Source: DASVDK01 sp036381125 [NCBI: Thermodesulfobacteriota bacterium] (GTDB taxonomy: Bacteria > DASVDK01). Taken from it: a stretch of 5,183 nt of DNA. Numbering within the stretch: the first letter of the stretch is position 1; each line of letters opens with the position of its first letter. The notes below the pieces were generated by a model. That model was given only the letters and a program-made list of their open reading frames with translations, made no database searches and was not told the DNA's origin. The DNA lies in contig DASVDK010000254.1 in the NCBI GenBank assembly GCA_036381125.1, forward strand, positions 1-5,183, given 5' to 3'. This document shows positions 1 to 5,183 of this stretch, piece by piece. A program made the translations under genes and the position numbers.

Positions 1-789
1 GTGCTCTACGTCGTGGCGGTCGGCCTCCTCGTCGTCTACGGCGTCCTCAAGATCATCAACCTCGCGCACGGGGCGTTCCTCGCCCTCGGCGCCTACGCCG
101 CGGTGGTGACGACCCGCCTCGGGTGGAACCCCTGGACGGCGCTCCTCCTCGCGGTGGTCCTCGGCGTGGCGGTGGCGGCGCTGGTCGAGTGGCGGGTCCT
201 CAGGGCGCTCTACGCGAGGCCGCTCGACACGATCCTCGCCACCTGGGGCCTCAACATCATCGTCGTCCAGGCGATCACCCTCTACTTCGGCCGGGAGATC
301 CAGTTCGCCGAGAGCCCGATCACCCGGGCCGTCACGGTCGGCGGGGCGACCTACTCGCAGTACCGGCTCGTGCTCCTCGCGATCGCCGCGGCGGTGGGCG
401 TGGCGGTCTGGCTCGTCCTCCAGCGGACCCGGATCGGCGTCGTGGCGCGGGCCGTCATCATGAACGAGGAGCTGGCGCAGGCGCTCGGCATCAACACCCG
501 CCTCGTCCGCTTCGTCACCTTCTGCCTCGGGGCCGGGCTCGCGAGCCTCGCCGGCGCGCTGCTCACGCCGCTCATGAGCGTCCACCCGAACCTCGGCGTC
601 CCCTGGCTCATCAACGCCTTCATGCTGGTCCTCGTGGCCGGCGTCTCGATCGGCAACCTCGCCCTCGCGGCCCTCGTCCTGGGCGGCGCGCAGGTGCTGG
701 TCAGCGCCTACGGCAACCCGGTCCTCGGCAGCCTCACCATCGTCATCCTCGCCGTCGTCATCCTCCGGTTCCGGACGATCACGATCTGA
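1..789 (+). CDS. livH: LIV/urea-type ABC transporter permease (LivH/UrtB family), 5'-truncated by the window
   Basis: This is an inner-membrane permease subunit of a branched-chain amino acid/urea/amide-type (HAAT) ABC importer. It would form the translocation channel with a LivM/UrtC-type partner. The 262 visible residues are mostly hydrophobic. The family-typical segment YGVLKIINLAHGAFLALGAY lies at residues 13-32, and RPLDTILATWG (73-83) resembles the UrtB-like branch. The cytoplasmic loop that contacts the ATPase is around residues 141-170 (RTRIGVVARAV, then ALGIN). About eight hydrophobic spans can be seen. The first codon is GTG, but the protein begins inside the first conserved helix and family members carry roughly 15-25 more residues, so the real start is upstream of the window. 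The C-terminus ends in LRFRTITI and lacks the FRPxGLFG-like ending common in this family. No livM/urtC gene follows; hicAB does. LivH and UrtB cannot be told apart securely from this fragment. Confidence 0.9.
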   Translation: MLYVVAVGLLVVYGVLKIINLAHGAFLALGAYAAVVTTRLGWNPWTALLLAVVLGVAVAALVEWRVLRALYARPLDTILATWGLNIIVVQAITLYFGREIQFAESPITRAVTVGGATYSQYRLVLLAIAAAVGVAVWLVLQRTRIGVVARAVIMNEELAQALGINTRLVRFVTFCLGAGLASLAGALLTPLMSVHPNLGVPWLINAFMLVLVAGVSIGNLALAALVLGGAQVLVSAYGNPVLGSLTIVILAVVILRFRTITI

Positions 790-793
790 GGGG

Positions 794-811
794 CGTCGCT
801 CCACCGCGACG
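794..811 (+). terminator. Stem-loop just after the permease gene, possible weak terminator
   Basis: The arms CGTCGC (794-799) and GCGACG (806-811) form a perfect 6-bp stem with a 6-nt loop, four bases after the permease stop codon. No T-run follows, so it is not a canonical intrinsic terminator. It could mark the 3' end of the permease mRNA or only protect it. It lies just upstream of the hicAB -35 box. Confidence 0.35.
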
Positions 812-813
812 AA

Positions 814-842
814 GTGACAGGCCTCGAGGATATGTGTATAAT
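814..842 (+). promoter_or_regulatory. Sigma-70-type promoter of hicAB
   Basis: A -35 hexamer GTGACA (814-819; five of six match TTGACA) and a perfect -10 hexamer TATAAT (837-842) are separated by exactly 17 bp. Transcription would start near 849-850, about 15 nt before the hicA GTG. The element is an AT-rich island in otherwise very GC-rich DNA, so a chance match this good is unlikely. The -10 box is embedded in the palindrome at 832-850. Confidence 0.8.
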
Positions 843-850
843 ATACACAT
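832..850. promoter_or_regulatory. 19-bp palindrome over the hicAB -10 box, probable HicB operator
   Basis: ATGTGTATA (832-840), a central A (841) and TATACACAT (842-850) form a perfect inverted repeat with 9-bp half-sites. It covers the -10 box and extends to the predicted transcription start. HicB antitoxins with a ribbon-helix-helix domain bind inverted repeats at their own promoters as dimers or tetramers. The position and symmetry fit repression by HicB or the HicAB complex. The operator role is inferred; the palindrome itself is directly visible. Confidence 0.75.
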
Positions 851-863
851 CGCGGGGAGGCCG

Positions 864-1064
864 GTGCCGGTCAGCAGTCGGGACATCCTGAAGGAACTGA
901 GGGCCGATGGCTGGTACGAGGTCGCACGCGTGGGTAGCCACGTGCAGTTCAAGCATCCGACGAAGCCCGGCCACGTTACGGTGCCTCATCCCAGGCGGGA
1001 CCTGCCCATTGGAACAGTCCGGAGCATCGAGAAACAGGCGAGCATCGCACTGGTGAGGAAGTAG
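864..1064 (+). CDS. hicA: HicA-type toxin, mRNA interferase
   Basis: This 66-residue protein is a HicA/YcfA-like toxin. Members of the family have a small double-stranded-RNA-binding-like fold and cleave mRNA independently of the ribosome until neutralised by HicB. The diagnostic pattern is complete: SRDILKELRADGWYEVARVG (5-24), then GSHVQFKHP (24-32) with the catalytic histidine at H26, then VTVPHPRRDLPIGTVRSIEK (39-58). Length is normal for the family. The start is GTG at 864, preceded by GGGGAGG (854-860) with only a 3-nt gap, a rather short spacing. The frame is open much further upstream, but that part is a shadow of the permease gene and lies ahead of the promoter. hicB begins 2 nt after the stop, so the two are co-transcribed. 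By eye, codon use is less GC-biased than in neighbouring genes, which hints at separate ancestry. Confidence 0.92.
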   Translation: MPVSSRDILKELRADGWYEVARVGSHVQFKHPTKPGHVTVPHPRRDLPIGTVRSIEKQASIALVRK

Positions 1065-1066
1065 CC

Positions 1067-1459
1067 ATGCAACGCCGATACGTCGCCATCGTGCGCAAGG
1101 CGCGTCGGTCGCACTACGGAGTCGAGTTCCCCGACTTCCCCGGCGTCGTCACGGCCGGCCGGACCATGGAGGAGGCGGCTGCCATGGCCCAGGAGGCTCT
1201 GAGCCTGCACATCAAGGGCATGCTGGAGGACGGCGAGGCGATCCCCGAGCCTACGCCGGCCGACAAGGCGTTCGCCGAGGCGGAGCCGGGCGAGCGTCTC
1301 GCCTTTCTCTTCGTCACGCCGGAGTTGCCCTCGCGCGCGGTCCGCGTGAACATCACCGTGGACGAGCACCTGTTGCGCGCGGCCGATGCCGAGGCCGCCC
1401 GGCGCGGCACGAGCCGGTCGGGCCTGATCAGCGAGCTGATCCGAGAGGCGATCCGTTGA
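1067..1459 (+). CDS. hicB: HicB-type antitoxin with ribbon-helix-helix DNA-binding domain
   Basis: This 130-residue antitoxin is the partner of HicA. Residues 5-62 form the HicB domain, a degenerate RNase H-like fold that binds the toxin, with YGVEFPDFPGVVTAGRTMEE (17-36) and GMLEDGEAIPEP (51-62) as hallmarks. Residues 91-130 form a C-terminal ribbon-helix-helix domain: the beta strand is around VRVNITVDE and the helices follow to ISELIREAIR. This domain would bind DNA, most likely the palindrome at 832-850. The ATG is preceded by GAGG (1055-1058) at about 8-nt spacing, and the gene starts 2 nt after the hicA stop, which favours coupled translation. Both domains look intact, so the module appears functional. 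The 3' end overlaps the convergent membrane-protein gene by 32 bp. Confidence 0.92.
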   Translation: MQRRYVAIVRKARRSHYGVEFPDFPGVVTAGRTMEEAAAMAQEALSLHIKGMLEDGEAIPEPTPADKAFAEAEPGERLAFLFVTPELPSRAVRVNITVDEHLLRAADAEAARRGTSRSGLISELIREAIR

Positions 1460-2063
1460 GCGCGCGCGGGCGCCCGGCCGCCAGAGCCCGCCTCGCCCGG
1501 CGCAGGCGGACGAGGCCGACGGCGGCGAGTCCGACGAGCGCGACCTGGACGGGCGGCGAGGCGTGCGAGAGCACGTGCGCCGTCCCCGCGCTCATGCCCA
1601 TGAGGGCGAGGACGCCGCCGGACATGCCGGGACCGCAGCAGCCGAGGAGCCCGGTGCCGCTCGCCGCCACGGTGGCGAGGAGGCCGGAGCCGGCCGTCGT
1701 CGCCGGACCTGCCAGCCGGCCGATCGGGCAGGCGGCCCGCAGCCCCAGATAGGCGACGAGGTTGAGCCCCATCAGCACGCCGAGCGCGACCGAGACCGTG
1801 AGCTGCCAGACCGACAGCGTGAACATGCTGGCGATCAGCTCGCCGCTCGTCATGTTGACGGCGACGAGCGGCGCCCGGCCGATCTCGAAGGGGTTGCCGC
1901 TCCTGATGGCGGCGAGCAACTCCTCGTACGGCGCGTACCAGCTCACCCGGAGCACGCCGAACTTCCGGTAGGCGAGGGCTCCGTAGACGACCGGCGGGAG
2001 GGCCAGCACGAGGAGCGTCGTCCCGGCAACGAGCGAGGCGTCGCGCAACCTGGCCCACCTCAT
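1428..2063 (-). CDS. Multi-pass membrane protein with CCGPG motif, function unknown
   Basis: This 211-residue hydrophobic protein is not one I can name. Likely membrane spans are at about residues 9-30, 78-108, 121-140, 143-163 and 170-187. A polar stretch at about 33-75 separates the first two, and an Arg-rich tail begins at 187. Three cysteines stand out: C112 (ACPIGRL) and the vicinal pair C142-C143 in GLLGCCGPGMSGG, followed by LALMGMSAG. A Cys-Cys pair followed by Gly-Pro inside a helix recalls MerT-type metal transporters, but the rest does not obviously match, so metal or redox binding is only a possibility. The ATG at 2063 overlaps the nitrilase stop (ATGA), with a GGAGGT ribosome-binding site at 2075-2070, so translation is probably coupled. 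Convergent overlap with hicB covers the last 32 bp, and no terminator was seen after the stop. Confidence 0.75.
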   Translation of the reverse strand: MRWARLRDASLVAGTTLLVLALPPVVYGALAYRKFGVLRVSWYAPYEELLAAIRSGNPFEIGRAPLVAVNMTSGELIASMFTLSVWQLTVSVALGVLMGLNLVAYLGLRAACPIGRLAGPATTAGSGLLATVAASGTGLLGCCGPGMSGGVLALMGMSAGTAHVLSHASPPVQVALVGLAAVGLVRLRRARRALAAGRPRALNGSPLGSAR

Positions 2064-3118
2064 CCCGACACCTCCAGGAGGTCGTTCGACGCCGGCGCCT
2101 GGGCGGCCGCGGATCGGGCGGGCGCCCCGCCCTCGCGCCCGTCGATCTCGAACGTGATCGGCCGGTTCGCCGACCGGTCGACGGTCAGCTTGAAGACGTC
2201 GAAGCGGTTGTAGTACCCGACGACGTCGTGGAACTGCTTGGGCTCGACGCACGCGGCGACGTCGATGTCGGCGTAGAGGAGGCCCTCGGCGTCGCTGAGG
2301 ACCTCGCCGATCGTCTCGCCGGTCGGTCCCAGCACCATCGAGACCCCGCGCGGGCTGCCGTCCACGATCCGGCCCGCGTCGCGGTCGAGCGCGGCCAGGG
2401 CGTCGCGCATGGGGCGGTCCATGAAGCCCGAGGCGACGACGGTGAACGCCTTGGCCTCGAACGCGTGTGCGCCGGCCCGGATCCGGATCGCCGTGGCGAG
2501 GTCGTAGTTGCCGGCCTCCTTCGGATCGCGCGTCGGCCAGACCGGCGGGTAGGTGGAGACGTGGACCTGCTCGCCCTGGGCCATGAGCGTGAAGCGCGCG
2601 AGCGGGTTCGTGTTCTCCCCGCAGATCAGCACGCCGATCCGGCCGATGGCGGTGTCCGACACGACGAGCCCCGCGCCGTCGCCGTTGGCCCAGACGAGCT
2701 TCTCGAAGAAGGTCGGCACGAGCTTCCGGTGGTGGTTGAGGATGGCGCCGTCCTCGCCGATGAGCACGTTCGAGTTCCAGAGGCAGCCGACGCTGGCCTC
2801 GGTGCGCTCGTTGAACCCGAGCGACACGAAGACGCCGCACCGGCGCGCCGTCGCGCAGACGCGCGCCATCTCGGGGCCGTTCACCAGCATCGACTGAGCC
2901 GCCAGCCGCCGGAAGAGGTCGTGGTTGTGGATCGGCGCGCGCAGCGCCGCCCAGACCGGGAAGGCCGGCACGTAGGTCTCGGGGAAGACGACGAGCCGCG
3001 CGCCGTGGCGTGCGGCCTCCTCGATCAGCGCGCAGGTCTTCGCGATCGTGGCGTCGAGGTCGAGGAAGACCGGCGCCACGTGCGCGGCGGCGACCGTATA
3101 GGCGGGATACGTGACCAT
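2060..3118 (-). CDS. Nitrilase / carbon-nitrogen hydrolase family enzyme
   Basis: This 352-residue cytoplasmic enzyme belongs to the nitrilase superfamily. True nitrilases convert R-CN to the carboxylic acid and ammonia through a cysteine thioester. The catalytic triad is complete: E47 in VVFPETYVPAFP (43-54), K132 in NHHRKLVPTFFE (128-139) and C166 in IGVLICGENTNPLARF (161-176). A second conserved glutamate, E139, is also present. The PETYVPAFPVW and NPLARF contexts and the length point to the nitrilase branch rather than the shorter amidases. The Cys is followed by GEN, where well-known aliphatic nitrilases have WEH, so the substrate is uncertain. A low-complexity Ala/Pro-rich tail starts near 331. 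The ATG at 3118 has GGGAG at 6-nt spacing. The gene lies 68 nt after the binding-protein gene and overlaps the next gene by 4 nt. Placement in a transporter operon suggests it acts on the imported compound (inference). Confidence 0.9.
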   Translation of the reverse strand: MVTYPAYTVAAAHVAPVFLDLDATIAKTCALIEEAARHGARLVVFPETYVPAFPVWAALRAPIHNHDLFRRLAAQSMLVNGPEMARVCATARRCGVFVSLGFNERTEASVGCLWNSNVLIGEDGAILNHHRKLVPTFFEKLVWANGDGAGLVVSDTAIGRIGVLICGENTNPLARFTLMAQGEQVHVSTYPPVWPTRDPKEAGNYDLATAIRIRAGAHAFEAKAFTVVASGFMDRPMRDALAALDRDAGRIVDGSPRGVSMVLGPTGETIGEVLSDAEGLLYADIDVAACVEPKQFHDVVGYYNRFDVFKLTVDRSANRPITFEIDGREGGAPARSAAAQAPASNDLLEVSG

Positions 3119-3147
3119 GGCGATCTCCCAGGAGGTCCCGGGGCGGC

Positions 3148-3163
3148 CGGCCCGCGCGGGCCG
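3148..3163. repeat. 16-bp perfect GC palindrome between the binding-protein and nitrilase genes
   Basis: CGGCCCGCGCGGGCCG is perfectly self-complementary. In the minus-strand transcript it can form a 6-bp all-GC stem with a GCGC loop, inside a 68-nt gap that is almost entirely G and C. No T-run follows on the minus strand, so it is not a classical terminator. It may stabilise the upstream binding-protein mRNA or reduce read-through into the nitrilase gene. In such GC-rich DNA part of the symmetry may be chance. Confidence 0.45.
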
Positions 3164-3186
3164 ACCGTCCCGGCGGGCCCGACCGG

Positions 3187-4464
3187 CTAGATCCTCTCCT
3201 TCGTGAAGTCCACGCGCGGCGGGAAGGCCTTCTCCACCTCGGAGGCCGGGATCCGGTGCTTCACGTGCAGCTCGCCGTTCTCGATCCGGCTCATGGCGAA
3301 GTCGATCACCGCCTTGTGGTCCTGGGGCCGGATGTACTTGTCGCCCTGCGGGTGCTCGAAGGACTCCTTCACCTGCATCCCCTCGAGCGCCTCGATGAAG
3401 TCGAGCGTGTCCTTCCTCGACTTCCACCCGCTCTTCTCGACCGCCTTCTTGATGAAGAAGACGCTCTCCCAGACGGCCCAGTAGTGGCTGCCGGCGATGA
3501 TCCGGTTGCTGCCCTCCTCCCTGCCGTCGATCGGGTCCACGCGAAGGAGCTCGCGCACCTTCCGGTGGTACGGCGTGTCCTTGTACTTGAGCATCCGCGG
3601 GTGGTACTCGAGCAGGTAGATGCCCTCGGAGGCGCCGGCCAGGTCCTTGGGGGAGATCGCCTCGTGCGTGCAGATGACCGAGTAGCGCTTCATCCGCTGG
3701 TCGAGGCCCATCGACTTGCTCTGGGTGTAGAGCGCGACCGACTGGGGCCCGAAGAAGATCGAGTAGAGCTCCTCGGTGTCCGGCGGCACCTTGGCGAGGT
3801 ACGGGAGGAGGTCCTTCGCGTCGAGCGGGACGGCGATCGGCTCGTGGATCTTCGCGCCGAGCCTGTCGAGGACCTTCTTGTGCTCGTTGTAGTGGCTCCA
3901 CCCCCACCCGTAGTCCGCGAAGATGAAGGTCCAGACCTTCCCGAGGTTGTTGTTGGCCCAGGCCGCCCCGGCCGCCGCCTGCGAGTAGGTGTCGCTGCCG
4001 ACCCTGAAGACGTAGCGGTTGCCCTTCTCGCCGGTCATCTCCTCGGCCATCGCCTGCGGGATGTAGATCGTCCTCAGCTCGCGGGCGATCGGCACGGTGG
4101 CGAGGCCGACGCCCGAGTGGACGGTCCCGATGACGAAGTCGGCCTTGCTGCGCTGCACCAGCGAGCGGAACTTCCGCGCGCCGGTCGGCGGGTTCGACTC
4201 GGTGTCCTCGGCGACGTACCGCACCTCGCGCCCGGCGATGCCGCCGTTGGCGTTGATGTGGTCGATCGCGATCCTGGCAGCCTTGTCGCACCAGTAGCCC
4301 CAGGAGGAGAAGCCGCCCGTGAGGTCCACCTGGTGCCCGATGACGATCGGGTCGCCGGAGGACCTGGCGGCGAAGAGGCCCTTCGCGATGGTGAGGCTCG
4401 CGCCCTGCGCGGCGACGCCGCCGGCAACGGCACGTGCGAGGAACGTCCGACGCGTGGTGGACAT
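3187..4464 (-). CDS. Periplasmic substrate-binding protein of a LIV/urea/amide-type ABC transporter, Tat signal
   Basis: This 425-residue protein is an extracytoplasmic solute receptor of the LivK/UrtA/AmiC class (type I periplasmic binding fold). It would deliver its ligand to the LivH/M-F/G-type transporter. The N-terminus has a twin-arginine motif, TRRTFLA (4-10), then a moderately hydrophobic segment to about residue 32. The mature protein likely begins near SSGDPIVIG (35-43). The first lobe shows the usual pattern: HQVDLTGGFSSWG (44-56), AIDHINANGGIAGREVRYV (66-84) and DTESNPPTGARKF (87-99). DFVIGTVHSGVGLA (109-122) resembles the ligand-contacting loop of the family. Length is typical for the UrtA-like branch. 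The ATG at 4464 follows a purine-rich GGAAGGGGGAAG ribosome-binding region. The ligand cannot be read from sequence. The nitrilase downstream makes an amide, nitrile or urea-like solute plausible, but amino acids remain possible. Confidence 0.9.
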   Translation of the reverse strand: MSTTRRTFLARAVAGGVAAQGASLTIAKGLFAARSSGDPIVIGHQVDLTGGFSSWGYWCDKAARIAIDHINANGGIAGREVRYVAEDTESNPPTGARKFRSLVQRSKADFVIGTVHSGVGLATVPIARELRTIYIPQAMAEEMTGEKGNRYVFRVGSDTYSQAAAGAAWANNNLGKVWTFIFADYGWGWSHYNEHKKVLDRLGAKIHEPIAVPLDAKDLLPYLAKVPPDTEELYSIFFGPQSVALYTQSKSMGLDQRMKRYSVICTHEAISPKDLAGASEGIYLLEYHPRMLKYKDTPYHRKVRELLRVDPIDGREEGSNRIIAGSHYWAVWESVFFIKKAVEKSGWKSRKDTLDFIEALEGMQVKESFEHPQGDKYIRPQDHKAVIDFAMSRIENGELHVKHRIPASEVEKAFPPRVDFTKERI

Positions 4465-4478
4465 GGCTTCCCCCTTCC

Positions 4479-4500
4479 AGGCGCCCGGGTCTCGGCGCCT
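4479..4500 (-). promoter_or_regulatory. Intergenic stem-loop upstream of the binding-protein gene
   Basis: The perfect 7-bp arms AGGCGCC (4479-4485) and GGCGCCT (4494-4500) are separated by an 8-nt loop. They occupy most of the 38-nt gap between the livF stop and the binding-protein start. On the minus-strand transcript the hairpin ends just before the ribosome-binding region. There is no T-run, so an mRNA-processing or stability role is more likely than termination. Function is inferred. Confidence 0.5.
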
Positions 4501-4502
4501 CC

Positions 4503-5183
4503 CTAGAGCGCGACCCCCAGGAAGCGGTGAATGATCTCGGGACGCTCCCGGAGGTCCCGGGCCGCTCCCTGATAGCAGATGACGCCCTTCTCCATGATGT
4601 AGACGCGCTCGCACACGGCGAGCGCGGTCCGGATGTTCTGCTCGACCAGGAGGATCGACACGCCGGAGCGGTTGATCGCCCGGATGTCCTCACGGATGGC
4701 GGCGACGAGCTTGGGCATGATCCCCTCGGTGGGCTCGTCGAGGAGGATCAGCTTCGGCCGCATGACGAGGCAGCGGGCGATGGCGAGCATCTGCTGCTCG
4801 CCGCCGGACAGCGTGCCGCCCAGTTGCCGGAGTCGGGTGCGGAGGACCGGGAAGCGCTCGAAGACCCCGTCGAGCTCGCCGTCGACGGGGTTGCGCGGCA
4901 GGCCCAGGCACATGTTCTCGTAGACCGTGAGGGTCGGGAAGATGCGGCGGCCCTGCGGGACGTAGCCGATCCCCTGCCGGGGGATGGTGTGCGGCGGCAT
5001 GCGGTCGATCCTGGCGCCGTCGAAGGCGATGCTGCCGCCGGTCGCCCGCGTGAGCCCCATGATCGCCCTGAGCGTCGTCGTCTTGCCGACGCCGTTGCGC
5101 CCGAGGAGCGCCACCGCCTCGCCGTCGCCGACCGTGAGGTCGACGCCCTGGAGCACGTGGCTCTTCCCGTAGTGCGCGTGGAC
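4503..5183 (-). CDS. livF: LIV/urea-type ABC transporter ATP-binding subunit (LivF/UrtE family), 5'-truncated by the window
   Basis: This cytoplasmic ATPase powers a HAAT-type importer. The reading frame stays open to the window edge, giving 226 visible residues. It begins VHAHYGKSHVLQGVDL, which contains the A-loop tyrosine, so the GTG at 5156 is an internal valine and the true start lies only some 5-10 codons outside. In order the nucleotide-binding domain shows Walker A GRNGVGKT (28-35), the Q-loop in GYVPQGRR (Q77), the signature LSGGEQQ (125-131) and Walker B LILLDEP (145-151). The switch position is VEQN with Q182 instead of His, typical of LivF/UrtE and unlike LivG. TEGIMPKLV (152-160) after Walker B resembles the UrtE-like TEGI pattern. 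The stop is TAG at 4505-4503. The binding-protein gene follows after 38 nt, so they are probably one operon, with LivG- and LivM-type genes expected upstream beyond 5183. Confidence 0.93.
   Translation of the reverse strand, partial: VHAHYGKSHVLQGVDLTVGDGEAVALLGRNGVGKTTTLRAIMGLTRATGGSIAFDGARIDRMPPHTIPRQGIGYVPQGRRIFPTLTVYENMCLGLPRNPVDGELDGVFERFPVLRTRLRQLGGTLSGGEQQMLAIARCLVMRPKLILLDEPTEGIMPKLVAAIREDIRAINRSGVSILLVEQNIRTALAVCERVYIMEKGVICYQGAARDLRERPEIIHRFLGVAL

Noticed and set aside
123-863. Long plus-strand open frame running into hicA
   Set aside because: It is the out-of-frame shadow of the permease gene, an Arg/Pro/Gly-rich translation with no family features. Only the part from the GTG at 864 is a real protein.
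2071-2081. CCTCCAGGAGG palindrome at the nitrilase/membrane-protein junction
   Set aside because: The one-base centre cannot form a hairpin, and the symmetry is explained by the GGAGG ribosome-binding site next to a CTC-CTG codon pair.
2064-2840. In-frame minus-strand extension upstream of the membrane-protein ATG
   Set aside because: The residues before 2063 are an Arg-rich shadow of the nitrilase. The ATG at 2063 has a good SD and the ATGA junction.
3148-3163. Palindrome considered as an intrinsic terminator
   Set aside because: There is no T-run on either strand, and the nitrilase downstream has no evident promoter of its own.
2228-3190. 320-codon plus-strand open frame antisense to the nitrilase
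   Set aside because: The composition is that of a mirror of a GC-rich gene, and the nitrilase catalytic motifs on the other strand are decisive.
3256-4506. 416-codon plus-strand open frame antisense to the binding-protein gene
   Set aside because: It is a typical GC3-driven antisense shadow, rich in Val, Leu, Arg, Asp and Pro, with no motif, while the opposite strand encodes a clear family member.
3119-4693. Large minus-strand open frame upstream of, and in frame with, the nitrilase
   Set aside because: Upstream of 3118 the translation is low-complexity Arg/Gly/Pro and overlaps the well-supported binding-protein and livF genes. The nitrilase has its own ATG and SD at 3118.

Overview
This is a very GC-rich bacterial window with long antisense shadow ORFs and strong G/C at third codon positions. 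It has dense LIV-type (HAAT family) ABC transport genes and a Tat-exported binding protein. That profile fits a Gram-negative-like soil or subsurface lineage such as Rokubacteria/Methylomirabilota or a high-GC proteobacterium. The taxonomic guess is inference only; nothing here is a phylogenetic marker.

Left part, plus strand: the 3' end of a LivH/UrtB-type permease (1-789, 5' end outside the window) is followed by a small stem-loop. A compact type II toxin-antitoxin operon comes next: hicA (864-1064, GTG start) and hicB (1067-1459). It has its own near-consensus sigma-70 promoter, GTGACA-17 bp-TATAAT. The -10 box lies inside a 19-bp palindrome, a strong candidate for the HicB operator and so for autoregulation.

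Right part, minus strand, read from 5183 leftwards: a LivF/UrtE-type ATPase (5' end outside the window), a Tat-signal periplasmic binding protein of the LivK/UrtA/AmiC class, a nitrilase with a complete Glu-Lys-Cys triad, and an unrecognised multi-pass membrane protein with a CCGPG motif. The four genes run in one direction. The nitrilase and membrane protein overlap by ATGA, so this looks like one operon. GC-rich hairpins sit in both gaps flanking the binding-protein gene and may adjust its expression relative to its neighbours. The last minus-strand gene converges on hicB and overlaps its 3' end by 32 bp.

Working model (inference): the minus-strand operon imports a small nitrogenous compound, plausibly a nitrile, amide or urea-like molecule. 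The nitrilase then hydrolyses it in the cytoplasm. The role of the CCGPG membrane protein is unknown. The hicAB module sits at the seam between the plus-strand permease and the minus-strand operon and looks like a mobile addition. No tRNA, rRNA, CRISPR array or insertion sequence was seen.
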